A stretch of 64,000 nucleotides of DNA from Streptomyces sp. CNH099 (GCA_000514715.1 AZWL01000001.1:558186-622185); one strand, 5' to 3'; counted from the first letter of the stretch, positions 1-8,771 are shown. Numbers and translations are program-made. Notes: generated from the letters alone by a model not told the origin.

Positions 1-699
1 GCCGCGCGGCTGGCGGACTCGGACTTCTCCCCGGCCATGCAGCGGCAGATCCGCTCCGTGCTGGACACCGTCGACCCGCCCCGCCGGGGCACCTGGCTGT
101 GCCACGCCGTCTGCCGCGGCGGGGCGCTGCCGCTGGTCCCGGAGCTGGAGAAGATCGGCGACTGGCTGGAGCAGAACCCCTCGGACGTGGTCACGCTGGT
201 GATCCAGGACGGCATCAGCGGCGCCGGCACCCGTGCCGCGATGCGCAGCGCGGGGGTGGCGGACATGGCGTTCACGCCGGACGACGACCCGCACGCGCAG
301 TGGCCGACGCTCGGCGAGATGATCGACGCGGACCGGCGGCTCGTCGTGTTCGCGGAGAAGGCGGACGGCCCGGCGCCCTGGTACCGCAACTTCTTCCGGT
401 ACGGCATGGAGACCCCGTTCGCGTTCCGCGACCCCGAGGACATGACGTGCGAGCCGAACCGCGGCGGGACGGACAACCGGCTCTTCCTCATGAACCACTT
501 CATCAGCAACAGCGGCGGCAGCCGGCTGGACGCCGGCCGCATCAACGCCCGCGACTTCGTGCTCGACCGCGCCCACCGGTGCGAGCGGGAGCGCGGCCGG
601 CCGGTGAACCTGGTGGCCGTCGACTACGCCACGATCGGCGACGCCCGCGGTGCCGTGCGCGCGCTCAACAACGAGCGCATCGCCCGCCACGAGGAGTGA
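1..699 (+). CDS. PLC-like phosphodiesterase, 5'-truncated
   Basis: The frame is open from the first base of the window, so the N-terminal half, including any signal peptide, lies outside. The visible 232 codons resemble the C-terminal half of the TIM-barrel phosphodiesterases related to bacterial phosphatidylinositol-specific phospholipase C: a strand ending in DVVTLVIQD, then LVVFAEK, a run MNHFISNSGG and a final VNLVAVDY strand. In such secreted actinobacterial proteins the catalytic histidines lie early in the barrel and would be upstream of the window, so activity cannot be judged here. The gene ends in TGA at 697-699 and is followed by 475 bp without an intact gene. The family call rests on fold-like motifs only; the substrate is unknown. 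Confidence 0.7.
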   Translation, partial: AARLADSDFSPAMQRQIRSVLDTVDPPRRGTWLCHAVCRGGALPLVPELEKIGDWLEQNPSDVVTLVIQDGISGAGTRAAMRSAGVADMAFTPDDDPHAQWPTLGEMIDADRRLVVFAEKADGPAPWYRNFFRYGMETPFAFRDPEDMTCEPNRGGTDNRLFLMNHFISNSGGSRLDAGRINARDFVLDRAHRCERERGRPVNLVAVDYATIGDARGAVRALNNERIARHEE

Positions 700-887
700 C
701 GGCACCGGCACGGCCGGCCCGGCCGGCCCGGCGTGCGGGCGCCGGCCTCGCCGTGCGCCAGGGCCGCGGCCGCCGCAGCGCCCCGCGGGAGTGCGGTTCG
801 GTTCACGGACAGGGCGCACCCGAGCGGGAGCGAGCGGTTCCGGGGACCCGTCCCGGGGGCCGGTACCTGTCGGCCCGGTTCTCCGTC

Positions 888-1040
888 GTGCGGGCGCTGG
901 AGGTGCTGGAGGACACCCTCACGCGGTCCGAGCGCACGCTCGGCGCTGACCACCCGGACACCGTCTACGTGCGAAAGGTGCTGGTCGACGACGACCCGAT
1001 GACGGCCGACGTACGGCGGGAGCTAGGGGAGCTGGGCTGA
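888..1040 (+). pseudogene. Isolated TPR fragment (decayed tetratricopeptide gene)
   Basis: From the GTG at 888 one frame reads VRALEVLEDTL, then RTLGADHPDTVYVR and an acidic tail. This is the typical last repeat and C-terminus of the large NB-ARC/TPR proteins of actinomycetes, whose signature is LG.DHPDTL. Only about 50 codons remain and nothing TPR-like precedes them, so this looks like the tail of a deleted gene. The rest of 700-1174 is GC-rich sequence in which I see no gene. It could instead be a short expressed peptide, but there is no clear Shine-Dalgarno sequence. Confidence 0.45.
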
Positions 1041-1174
1041 CGTCGGCCGGCGCACGGTCGTCGGGCCGGGGCGGCGGGTTCGCCGACGGGTGTCCGGTGT
1101 CCGGCCGGGCCCTCCCGTGGCACCGTGCGTAGCGCACCGCCGCCCGCAGACCTCCGCACCGACGGGACCCGCGC

Positions 1175-2371
1175 ATGCGCTACGCCCTCGACCCCGAACT
1201 CGCCGCGGCGGCCGCGCTGCTGGCCGAGGTCGACCTCTCCGACCTCGCCGCCGCGCGCGCCGCCCAGGCGGCCGAGCTGGCCGCGGCGCCCGCGGCCGAC
1301 GAGTCGGGCGTGGTCGTACGGGACGTGCACGCACCCGGCCTCGCGGCGGGTGCGCCGGCGGTGCCGCTGCGCGTCTACCGCCCCGCGGCGCCGGTGCCCG
1401 GGCCGCTGCCCGCCGTCTACGCGCTGCACGGCGGCGGCTTCGTCCTCGGCTCGCCGCAGGTCGACCACGACACCCACCTGCGGATCTGCCGGGAGCTGCC
1501 CGCCGTGGTCGTCGCCGCCGACTACCGCCTCGCGCCCGAACACCCCTACCCCGCCGCGCTGGACGACTGCCGCGCCGGGCTGGAGTGGCTGGCCGGGAAC
1601 GCCGCCGGCCTGGGCGTCGACCCGGCCCGTGTCGGGCTGTGGGGCGACAGCGCCGGCGCCGGGCTCACCCTGCTCGTCCGCGACCGCGGCGGGCCGCCGA
1701 TCCGCTGCCAGCACCTGCAGAGCCCGGCGCTGGACGACCGGCTGACCACGCCCAGCGCGCGGACGTTCACGGACACCCCGGTCTGGAACCGCCGCAACGC
1801 CCGGCTGAGCTGGGAGGCGTACCTCGGGCCCGGCGTACCGGGCACGCCGGGCGTGCCGCCGTACGCGGCGCCGGCCCGGGCCGCGGACCTGGCGGGGCTG
1901 CCGCCGGCGTGTGTAGCGGTGATGGAGTTCGACCCGCTGCGCGACGAGGCCGTGGCGTACGCGGAGGCGCTGGCCGCGGCGGGGGTGCCGGTGCAGCTGT
2001 GCCGCTACCGGGGCACGTTCCACGGCGCGGTCGGCGTGGCGCACGCGGCGGTGGCGCGGCGGATCGCCGCCGACGCCCGGGACGCCCTGCGGGCGGGGCT
2101 GGCCGCGGCGGAGGACGGCGCGGCCGACGTGGGGGCAGGCCGGGGGGAGGGGGGCGTACGGGCCGCACGGGCCCGTACGCCGGGCGGCCGGGCCGGAGAA
2201 CCGGGCCCGGCCCGGCCGCGCGGCGGGGCGGACCCGCACGAAGCCGGCCGGCGCCCGGGCGGCGCGGAACCGGATGCGCGCGGCGTGCGGCGGCCGGGGG
2301 CGCCCCGGCCCGGCGGGCCGCCCGGCCGGGCCCGCCGCGGCGGCGAGCCGCCGGGACCGGCGCGGAGGTGA
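1175..2371 (+). CDS. Alpha/beta hydrolase, hormone-sensitive-lipase (HSL) family
   Basis: A cytoplasmic esterase or lipase of 398 residues without a signal peptide. HSL-family marks are all visible: the oxyanion-hole motif HGGG at about residues 85-88, the nucleophile elbow GDSAG with Ser159, the acid in EFDPLRDE (Asp253) and the histidine in TFHG (His283). Two things are odd. The helix after the nucleophile is short: GDSAGAGL runs straight into TLLVRDRGG, where relatives usually have four to six more residues. The last 70 or so residues are low-complexity Gly/Arg/Ala/Pro beyond the usual end of the fold near residue 320, suggesting read-through after loss of the original stop. Activity is therefore uncertain. 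Substrate unknown; short acyl esters are typical for the family. Confidence 0.8.
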   Translation: MRYALDPELAAAAALLAEVDLSDLAAARAAQAAELAAAPAADESGVVVRDVHAPGLAAGAPAVPLRVYRPAAPVPGPLPAVYALHGGGFVLGSPQVDHDTHLRICRELPAVVVAADYRLAPEHPYPAALDDCRAGLEWLAGNAAGLGVDPARVGLWGDSAGAGLTLLVRDRGGPPIRCQHLQSPALDDRLTTPSARTFTDTPVWNRRNARLSWEAYLGPGVPGTPGVPPYAAPARAADLAGLPPACVAVMEFDPLRDEAVAYAEALAAAGVPVQLCRYRGTFHGAVGVAHAAVARRIAADARDALRAGLAAAEDGAADVGAGRGEGGVRAARARTPGGRAGEPGPARPRGGADPHEAGRRPGGAEPDARGVRRPGAPRPGGPPGRARRGGEPPGPARR

Positions 2372-2405
2372 CGACGGTGACGCCCGTGCCCCCCACCACG
2401 CGACG

Positions 2406-3560
2406 TCACTCGTCGGCGGTCGCCGCCAGCCGCCAGGCGTACAGCGCGAGCCGGGCCCGCAGCCGGTCGTCCGGCTCGCGCAGCCGGCCGCCGAGCGCCG
2501 CCTCCGCGCGGGCCAGCCGGGCCGCCACCGAGCTGTGGTGCAGGTGCAGTTCGGCGGCGGCGCGGCGCAGCGAGCCGGTGCGGCAGAAGGCCTCCAGCGC
2601 CGCGATGGCCGGCTCGCCGCCGTCCCGTGCGGCGAGCGCGGTCAGCGCCCGGACGCCCGGGTCCGCGCGCAGCCTTTCGGCGGGCACGTCGGCGAGCAGG
2701 GCCAGCGGGCCGAGCGCGTCGTGGTCGACGACCGTCTCGCCCGGGCCGCCCGCGCCGGCGAACCGCAGTGCGGTGCGGGCCTGCGCCCAGGAGGCGTGCG
2801 CCCGTACCGGTGTCACCCCGCCGCCGACCCCGAACCGCGCTCCGTGCCCCCGCGCCGGGGCCCGGCCCCGTACCCGCTCCGCCGCCGCGAGCGACAGGTC
2901 CCGCGCCAGCTCCCCGGCCGCGCCCGCGCCGCCCTCCGCGGTCTGCACCAGCACCGCCGCCAGCGTGTCCATCGCCGCGATCCGCACCGTCGCGCCCGGT
3001 ACGCCGCGCGCCAGCAGCGCGACCGCCGCCACCCCCGCGTCGCCCTCCCCGCCGCCGGCCGCCGCGACCACCCGCAGCGGCCGTCCGGGGCCGAGGCCGA
3101 GCAGCCGCAGGGCGCGCATGCGGTCCTCGACGGCCTCCCGTGCGGAGAGCACGGTCTCCACCAGCGCGGGGTCGGCGACGTGCGGCGGCGGCGCCGGCCG
3201 CGGCGGGCTCATGCCGGCCGCCAGCGCCATCCATTCGAGTACGAGGTCGTCCAACGGGCCCGGCCCGCCGTCCCGTTCGAGCCACACGCTGCCCGCGGGG
3301 GCCACCGGCCGCCGCCCCGACACCGCACCGGAGGAGCCGGACGCCGGCCGGGAGCCGTCCGGCCCGAAGCGCACCACGCCGCCGTCCGCGCCGCCGGCAG
3401 CCAGCCCCGCCGGGCAGCCGGCCAGCGCGGCGGTCGACCGCACGAGCACTTCGGGGGCGACGCCCCCGCCACCCAGCAGCGCCTGGAAGTGGGCGATCAC
3501 GCGCACCGCCGCGGCGGCGTCCGCGTCCAGCGAGGAAAGCCGCACCAGCAGACCCTTCAC
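2406..3560 (-). CDS. PucR-type transcriptional regulator with C-terminal helix-turn-helix
   Basis: This 384-residue protein has a poorly conserved N-terminal sensing region, a central region containing RFGVGGGVTPVRAHASWAQA (the GGDEF-like segment typical of PucR/CdaR relatives), and a C-terminal PucR HTH of the form FCRTGSLRRAAAELHLHHSS followed by RLARAEAALG. Such proteins regulate adjacent catabolic or secondary-metabolism genes. It starts with GTG and is divergent from the secreted esterase at 3581, with only 20 bp between the two start codons, so a shared control region would have to lie inside one of the genes. Ligand unknown. It could control the esterase or the hydrolase at 1175; the sequence does not decide this. 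Confidence 0.8.
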   Translation of the reverse strand: MKGLLVRLSSLDADAAAAVRVIAHFQALLGGGGVAPEVLVRSTAALAGCPAGLAAGGADGGVVRFGPDGSRPASGSSGAVSGRRPVAPAGSVWLERDGGPGPLDDLVLEWMALAAGMSPPRPAPPPHVADPALVETVLSAREAVEDRMRALRLLGLGPGRPLRVVAAAGGGEGDAGVAAVALLARGVPGATVRIAAMDTLAAVLVQTAEGGAGAAGELARDLSLAAAERVRGRAPARGHGARFGVGGGVTPVRAHASWAQARTALRFAGAGGPGETVVDHDALGPLALLADVPAERLRADPGVRALTALAARDGGEPAIAALEAFCRTGSLRRAAAELHLHHSSVAARLARAEAALGGRLREPDDRLRARLALYAWRLAATADE

Positions 3561-3580
3561 GCACGCAGTCTAGAAAGGGC

Positions 3581-4552
3581 ATGGACATGTTCACCAGTGC
3601 CGCAGCCGCACCACCCCCCACCCGCCGCCGGGCGCGCCCGCTGCACGTGGCGCTCCTCGGCTGCGTCCTCGCCCTCCTCGCCGCGCTGTCCCTGAGCGCA
3701 CCGCCCCGGGCGTCCGCGGCGACCCTCCGCGAGGTGACGAACTTCGGCAGCAACCCCAGCAACCTGCGCATGCACCTGTACGTCCCGGACAGCGTCAAGC
3801 CGCAGCCCGCCGTCCTCGTGGCGGTCCACTACTGCACGGGCTCGGGACCCGCGTTCCACTCGGGCACCGAGTTCGCCCGGCTCGCCGACCGCTACGGCTT
3901 CATCGTCGTCTACCCGTCCGCCACCCGCAGCGGCCAGTGCTTCGACGTCTCCTCGCCGCAGGCGCTGCGCCGCGACGGCGGCAGCGACCCGGTCGGCATC
4001 CGCTCGATGGTGGAGTACGTGCGCACCAACAACGGCGCCGACCCGGACCGGACGTTCGTCACCGGCGCCTCGTCCGGCGCGATGATGACCAACGTGCTGC
4101 TGGGCAACTACCCCGACGTCTTCCGGGCCGGCGCGGCGTTCAGCGGCGTGCCGCACAGTTGCTTCGCCACCACCGACGGCTCCGGCTGGAACAGCGCCTG
4201 CGCCAACGGCCAGATCATCCGCTCCCCGCAGGAGTGGGGCGACCTCGTACGCGGCGCCCACCCCGGCTACGGCGGCCCGCGCCCGCGCATGCAGGTCTGG
4301 CACGGCACCAACGACACCACCCTGCGCTACCCCAACTTCCAGGAGGAGATCAAGCAGTGGACGAACGTCCACGGCGTCGGCCAGACCCCGTCCATGACCG
4401 ACAGCCCGCAGTCCGGCTGGACCCGCACCCGCTACGGCGGCACGGGCGGGCAGGCGCCGGTGGAGGCGGTCAGCGTGCAGGGCGCGGGCCACTCGCTGCC
4501 GATGTCCGGCATGGCTGAGCGGGCCGTCGCGTTCATGGGCCTGGACGCCTAG
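3581..4552 (+). CDS. Secreted esterase, PHB-depolymerase / CE1 acetylxylan-feruloyl esterase type
   Basis: A 323-residue exported protein. A signal peptide covers about residues 1-46 (RRR, a hydrophobic run, then PRASA-A). The mature part follows the esterase PHB-depolymerase pattern: VAVHYCTGSG around the oxyanion hole, the elbow TGASSGAM with Ser164 as nucleophile, the acid in HGTNDTTL and the histidine in GAGHSLP. Paired cysteines (for example in SGQCF, HSCF and SACA) fit an extracellular enzyme. There is no cellulose- or xylan-binding module. The ATG at 3581 has GAAAGG seven bases upstream. Family members deacetylate xylan, release ferulate or cleave short polyhydroxyalkanoates; given the other biomass enzymes in the window, a xylan side-chain role is the more likely inference. 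The gene overlaps the tail of the convergent TetR gene by 4 bp. Confidence 0.82.
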   Translation: MDMFTSAAAAPPPTRRRARPLHVALLGCVLALLAALSLSAPPRASAATLREVTNFGSNPSNLRMHLYVPDSVKPQPAVLVAVHYCTGSGPAFHSGTEFARLADRYGFIVVYPSATRSGQCFDVSSPQALRRDGGSDPVGIRSMVEYVRTNNGADPDRTFVTGASSGAMMTNVLLGNYPDVFRAGAAFSGVPHSCFATTDGSGWNSACANGQIIRSPQEWGDLVRGAHPGYGGPRPRMQVWHGTNDTTLRYPNFQEEIKQWTNVHGVGQTPSMTDSPQSGWTRTRYGGTGGQAPVEAVSVQGAGHSLPMSGMAERAVAFMGLDA

Positions 4553-5190
4553 ACGGCGCGGCCGGGCGGGGTCTCCGCGGGTGACGGGCCGGGCGCGGGC
4601 GGCACCGCCAGCACGGCCAGCACGGACTTCGTGACCATGTCGGAGAGTTCGCCCGGCGCCATCTCCAGCCGCCCGGCGCGGACCTCCTCGGCGGCGCCGT
4701 GCAGGATGTGCTGCACGACGCCGACGAGCCAGGCGGTCGGCATGTCGGTGCGGAAGACACCCTGGTCCCGGCCGCGGCGCACGAGTTCGCCGACGCGGGC
4801 GGCCGGGCCCTCGTGCAGCTCGCGCACCCGCCCGGCGGGCAGCACGCCCTGGGCGGCGGTCAGCAGCGCCGCGGACTCGGCGACGAGCGCCCAGCTGGAG
4901 ACCAGCAGCCGACGCATCGCCTCGTACGCGTCGCCCGCCAGGTCCACGGCGGCCAGTGTCCGGTCGCCGTCCTCGACCGCGTCCCGGAGCGCGGCGTCGA
5001 CCAGGTCGGCGCGGGTCCTGAAGTGCCCGTAGAGGGTCATCCGGCCCACGCCCGCGGCCTTGGCGATGTCGTCGGTGGTCGCGTTCGGGTCGGTGCCCAG
5101 CCGCTCGCGGGCGGCGGCGACGATGCGGGCGATGCTGCGCTCGGCGTCGGCCCGGCGGGGGCGGGCCCCGGGGCGGGGGGAGGCGGTCAC
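4549..5190 (-). CDS. TetR-family repressor of the adjacent MFS exporter
   Basis: A 213-residue regulator. The N-terminal DNA-binding domain is clear: IVAAARERLGTDPNATTDDIAKAAGVGRMTLYGHF, the TetR helix-turn-helix with the usual YxHF end. The C-terminal part is a ligand-binding helical domain like those of drug-responsive TetR proteins. The likely start is the GTG at 5190. The gene is divergent from the MFS transporter at 5283, and the 92-bp gap contains palindromic CTCGTAC sites, the usual layout of a repressor that controls itself and an efflux pump. The tail has no recognisable domain. The inducer is unknown. Confidence 0.88.
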   Translation of the reverse strand: MTASPRPGARPRRADAERSIARIVAAARERLGTDPNATTDDIAKAAGVGRMTLYGHFRTRADLVDAALRDAVEDGDRTLAAVDLAGDAYEAMRRLLVSSWALVAESAALLTAAQGVLPAGRVRELHEGPAARVGELVRRGRDQGVFRTDMPTAWLVGVVQHILHGAAEEVRAGRLEMAPGELSDMVTKSVLAVLAVPPAPGPSPAETPPGRAV

Positions 5191-5200
5191 GGCCCCAGCC

Positions 5201-5265
5201 TATCTCGTACGGGAATGTTTGCGTTACAGTCCTGCGTTAGAACTCGTACACCAACGTACGAGATA
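5201..5265. promoter_or_regulatory. Operator region between tetR and MFS genes
   Basis: Two nested symmetries are seen. TATCTCGTACG at 5201-5211 is matched perfectly by CGTACGAGATA at 5255-5265 (11-bp arms). Inside, CTCGTAC at 5243-5249 and GTACGAG at 5256-5262 form a compact operator with a 6-bp spacer, a size typical for TetR dimers. The sites lie between the divergent start codons, so binding could silence both genes. The three CTCGTAC half-sites are seen directly; the repressor's identity is inferred from position. Confidence 0.75.
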
Positions 5266-5282
5266 ACGGGAGGGCAGCACTG

Positions 5283-6692
5283 ATGACTTCGCACACGGCC
5301 GCACAACCGGCCAGGGAAGGGCGGCACCCCGCCCGCTGGCGCATCCTCGGCTTCCTCGGGATCGCGCAGCTCATGCTGATCCTCGACGTCACGGTCGTGG
5401 CCATCGCGCTCCCGCACATCGGGTCCGGCCTCGGGCTCGGCCGGGAGGCGCTGACGTGGACGGTCAGCGCCTACACGCTGACGCTCGGCGGGCTGATGCT
5501 GCTCGGCGGGCGCGTCGCGGACCTGGTGGGGCCGAAGCGTGTGGTGCTCGCCGGGCTGCTGGTCTTCACCGCGGCCTCCCTGGCCACGGGGCTCGCGGAG
5601 TCGGGCGGCACGCTCGTCGGCGGGCGCATCGCGCAGGGCGCCGGCGCGGCGCTGCTGTCGCCCGCGGCGCTGTCGCTGGTGGTCACCCTCTTCGACGGCG
5701 AGGAGCGCAACAAGGCGCTGGGCATCTGGTCCGCGCTCGGCGGCGGCGGGGCGGCGCTCGGCGTCCTCCTCGGCGGGCTGCTGACCGCCGGCCCCGGCTG
5801 GCCCTGGGTCTTCTACGTCAACGTGCCCCTCGGGCTCGCCGTCGCCGCCGTGCTCGCGGTGCTGCTGCCGGCCCGCCCGGCGCCCGCAGAGCGGCCGCGG
5901 CTGGACGTGCCGGGCGCGGCCCTGGTGACCGCGTCGACGGCGACGCTCATCTACGGGCTCATCGACGCCGGCGAACACGGCTGGCTCACGGCGCGCACCG
6001 CCGGGCTGGTGCTGCTCGCGGCCGTCGGCTACCTGCTGTTCACGATCCGGCAGCGGCGCGCCCGCGCCCCGCTGATGGACGTGCGGCTGCTGGCCCGGCG
6101 GCCGGTGGCCACCGGCGCTTTCCTCATCCTCATGGCGACGGCGCTGATGGTGGCGGTGTTCTTCCTGGGCACGTTCTACTACCAGCACGCCCGCGGCTAC
6201 GGGGCGCTGCACACCGGGCTGCTGTTCCTGCCGGTCGCGGTCGCCGCGATGCTCGGCGCCGACCTGACCGGGCGGCTCATCGGGCGGACGGGCGCGCGGA
6301 CGCCCGCCGTCGCCGCGCTGACCGCCGCGGCGGCCGGGCTCGCGGTGCCGGCGGTCTCGATGCGGCCGGTCACGGTCGCGGCCGGGGTGACCGTCGCGGC
6401 GCTGGGCACCGGGGCGATGTTCGTGGTCGCCTCGGCGACGGCGCTGGGGCGGGTGGCCCCGCACGAGGCGGGGGTCGCGTCCGGCATCGTCAGCACGTTC
6501 CACGAGTTCGGGGCGTCGCTGGGCGCCGCGGTGGTCTCCAGCGTGGCGGCGGCCAGCCTGGTCGGCAGCACTCTCGCCGGCTTCACGGAGGCGTTCACCG
6601 TGGCGGCAGTCGCGGCGGCGGTGTCGGCGGCGGTCGCGGGCGCGCTGACGCCGGGCCGTCCGGCGCCGGAGCAGGAGCCGGCGGCGGTCTGA
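5283..6692 (+). CDS. MFS drug exporter, DHA2 (EmrB/QacA) type
   Basis: A 469-residue integral membrane protein with about fourteen hydrophobic segments, as in the 14-TM drug:proton antiporters. The first helix contains LMLILDVTVVAIALPHIG, the D-V-T-V motif typical of EmrB/QacA relatives, and GGRVADLVGPKR is the MFS motif A loop. GAGAALLSPAALSLV and ALGGGGAALGVLLGG match the motif C (antiporter) region. GGGAGG-like SD sequence precedes the ATG at 5283. It is controlled, by inference, by the divergent TetR gene through the palindromes at 5201-5265. The substrate is probably a hydrophobic drug-like compound, but the sequence does not reveal which. Confidence 0.9.
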   Translation: MTSHTAAQPAREGRHPARWRILGFLGIAQLMLILDVTVVAIALPHIGSGLGLGREALTWTVSAYTLTLGGLMLLGGRVADLVGPKRVVLAGLLVFTAASLATGLAESGGTLVGGRIAQGAGAALLSPAALSLVVTLFDGEERNKALGIWSALGGGGAALGVLLGGLLTAGPGWPWVFYVNVPLGLAVAAVLAVLLPARPAPAERPRLDVPGAALVTASTATLIYGLIDAGEHGWLTARTAGLVLLAAVGYLLFTIRQRRARAPLMDVRLLARRPVATGAFLILMATALMVAVFFLGTFYYQHARGYGALHTGLLFLPVAVAAMLGADLTGRLIGRTGARTPAVAALTAAAAGLAVPAVSMRPVTVAAGVTVAALGTGAMFVVASATALGRVAPHEAGVASGIVSTFHEFGASLGAAVVSSVAAASLVGSTLAGFTEAFTVAAVAAAVSAAVAGALTPGRPAPEQEPAAV

Positions 6693-6696
6693 GGCC

Positions 6697-6738
6697 GCGG
6701 CGGCGGGGTACGGGCCCGGGCCCGTACCCCGCCGCCGC
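6697..6738. terminator. 42-bp perfect palindrome after the MFS gene
   Basis: Starting 4 bases after the MFS stop codon, 6697-6717 is exactly complementary to 6718-6738, with no free loop. Such strong GC hairpins without a U-tract are common terminators in streptomycetes. The rest of 6739-6868 shows no other gene. Confidence 0.75.
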
Positions 6739-6868
6739 GCCGTCCATCCGTACTGACGTCCGTGTTCCCGCCGTACGATTGCCTCTGCGCCGCGCGGGGG
6801 ACCGGCTGTCCGGACCCGGGGCCGCGGACGTGCGACACCCAAGCCGTCGGTCGGAAAGGGGACTGGCC

Positions 6869-7357
6869 GTGCCTGCTCCAAGGATGAGCACCACGCCGCT
6901 GCCGGGAATCGGCGTGAAATACGACCTCACCACGCGTGCGCAGAAGAAGCACCTGTCGGTGATCGCCCACCGGGACGGCACCCGGTCGCTCAACGTCTAC
7001 CGCGCCGACGACCCGGACGCGTGCGCGCTGTCGCTGCAGCTGACCGGCTCCGAGACGGCGGCGCTGATCGACGCTCTGCTGCCCTCGCACCACAGCCCGA
7101 ACGTGCTGCACACCACCGACCTGGGGCTGGTCGCCGAGCGTGTCGAGCTGTCGGCCACCTCGTACTGGAACGGGCGGATGCTGGGCGAGACGCGGATACG
7201 CACCGAGACGGGGGTGTCGATCGTGGCCGTGCTGCGGCGCGCGGAGGCCATCCCCTCCCCCACCCCCGACTTCCGGTTCGCCGGCGGTGACACGCTGATC
7301 CTCATCGGTACCCGCGAGGGCATCGAGGCGGCCGCGGCGCTGCTCGGGCGGGAGTGA
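6869..7357 (+). CDS. khtT: Cation/proton antiporter regulatory subunit, KhtT type (TrkA-C domain)
   Basis: A soluble protein of 162 residues. The GTG at 6869 has GGAAAGGGGA just upstream and is preferred over the ATG at 6884. The N-terminal part (PLPGIGVKYDL, FDHRDGTRSL-like IAHRDGTRSLNVY) matches the N-terminal domain of KhtT-like proteins. The C-terminal half is a TrkA-C/RCK_C domain ending in GDTLILIGTREGIEAA, which senses ligands or ions in this family. Its stop is four bases before the start of the membrane antiporter, so the two are co-translated. Expected role: gating of the K+(Na+)/H+ antiporter KhtU in response to pH or cations. Confidence 0.85.
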   Translation: MPAPRMSTTPLPGIGVKYDLTTRAQKKHLSVIAHRDGTRSLNVYRADDPDACALSLQLTGSETAALIDALLPSHHSPNVLHTTDLGLVAERVELSATSYWNGRMLGETRIRTETGVSIVAVLRRAEAIPSPTPDFRFAGGDTLILIGTREGIEAAAALLGRE

Positions 7358-7361
7358 GCGC

Positions 7362-8771
7362 TTGCACTCCTCCGCGGTCTTCCTCATCGAGTTCGGTGCG
7401 ATCATCCTCGGGCTCGGTCTGCTCGGGCGGTTTGCGGGCCGCTTCCGGTTCTCCCCCATCCCCCTGTACCTGCTGGCCGGGCTCGCCTTCGGCGAGGGCG
7501 GGCTGCTGCCGCTCGGCGCCAGCGAGGACTTCGTGGCGATCGGCGCCGAGATCGGCGTCATCCTGCTGCTGCTCATGCTGGGCCTGGAGTACACGGCCAG
7601 CGACCTGGTCTCCAACCTCAAGACCCAGTACCCGGCCGGGCTCGTCGACTTCACGCTCAACGCGCTGCCGGGCGCGGTGCTGGCGCTGCTGCTCGGCTGG
7701 GGCCCGGTCGCCGCCGTGGTGCTGGCCGGCGTCACGTGGATCTCCTCCTCCGGCGTCATCGCCAAGGTCCTCGGCGACCTCGGCCGGCTCGGCAACCGCG
7801 AGACGCCGGTGATCCTCAGCGTGCTGGTGCTGGAGGACCTGGCGATGGCGGTGTACCTGCCGATCGTCACCGCGCTCGTCGCCGGCGTCGGCATCGCGCA
7901 GGGCAGCGTGACGCTGGCCATCGCGCTCGGCGCGGCGGGGGCGGTGCTGTTCGTCGCGCTCCGCTACGGGCGGCTGATATCCCGCTTCGTCTCCAGCGAC
8001 GACCCGGAGAAGCTGCTGCTCGTCGTCCTCGGCCTGACGCTGCTGGTCGCGGGTCTTGCGCAGCAGCTCCAGGTGTCGGCGGCGGTGGGCGCGTTCCTGG
8101 TGGGCATCGCCCTGTCGGGCGAGGTCGCGGAGGGCGCACACAACCTGCTCAGCCCGCTGCGGGACCTCTTCGCCGCGGTGTTCTTCGTCTTCTTCGGCCT
8201 GCACACCGACCCCCAGTCGATCCCGCCGGTCATCCTGCCGGCGCTGGCGCTGGCGGGCGTGACCGCGCTGACGAAGGTGGCGACCGGGTACTGGGCGGCG
8301 AAGCGGGCCGGCATCTCGGCGAAGGGCCGCTGGCGCGCGGGCGGCGCGCTCGTGGCGCGCGGCGAGTTCTCCATCGTCATCGCGGGCATCGCGGTCACCG
8401 CGGGCGTCGAGGCGGAGCTGGGGCCGCTGGCCACGGCGTACGTGCTGGTGCTGGTGGTCGTCGGGCCGCTGGCGGCCCGCTACACGGAGCCGGCCGCGCT
8501 GCGGCTGACGGGGTGGCGGGCGGCGCGGCGGCCCGCACGGCAGGCGCCGCCCCCGGACGGCGCAGCCGGCGCGGCGGGCGCGGCGGGCGGCGCCGGCGGG
8601 AGCCCGGCCGCGGGCGGGGAACCGGACGCGGAGCCGGGTGCGGAGCCGGACGCGGACGAGGCGGCGCCGGAGACGGACCGGGGGGCGGGGGCGACCGGGG
8701 TGCCGCGGCTGCCGGCTCAGCGGGGCGGGACGGCGCCGGCGGAGGACGAGCGATCACCCGGCGGCGCGTAG
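7362..8771 (+). CDS. khtU: Cation:proton antiporter, CPA2 family, KhtU type
   Basis: A membrane protein of 469 residues starting at a TTG, four bases after khtT. About twelve hydrophobic segments span residues 1-385, with the CPA2 pattern PIPLYLLAGLAFGEGG, a conserved LLLLMLGLEYTASDL, SSSGVIAKVL and LVLEDLAMAVYLPI (the ED pair of the ion site), and a second-half VARGEFSIVIAG. It exchanges K+ or Na+ for H+ across the cytoplasmic membrane. The C-terminal 75 residues are Gly/Ala/Pro and then Asp/Glu rich and run 55 bp into the convergent phosphatase gene. This tail is unlike the compact ends of relatives and may come from loss of an earlier stop. Confidence 0.88.
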   Translation: MHSSAVFLIEFGAIILGLGLLGRFAGRFRFSPIPLYLLAGLAFGEGGLLPLGASEDFVAIGAEIGVILLLLMLGLEYTASDLVSNLKTQYPAGLVDFTLNALPGAVLALLLGWGPVAAVVLAGVTWISSSGVIAKVLGDLGRLGNRETPVILSVLVLEDLAMAVYLPIVTALVAGVGIAQGSVTLAIALGAAGAVLFVALRYGRLISRFVSSDDPEKLLLVVLGLTLLVAGLAQQLQVSAAVGAFLVGIALSGEVAEGAHNLLSPLRDLFAAVFFVFFGLHTDPQSIPPVILPALALAGVTALTKVATGYWAAKRAGISAKGRWRAGGALVARGEFSIVIAGIAVTAGVEAELGPLATAYVLVLVVVGPLAARYTEPAALRLTGWRAARRPARQAPPPDGAAGAAGAAGGAGGSPAAGGEPDAEPGAEPDADEAAPETDRGAGATGVPRLPAQRGGTAPAEDERSPGGA

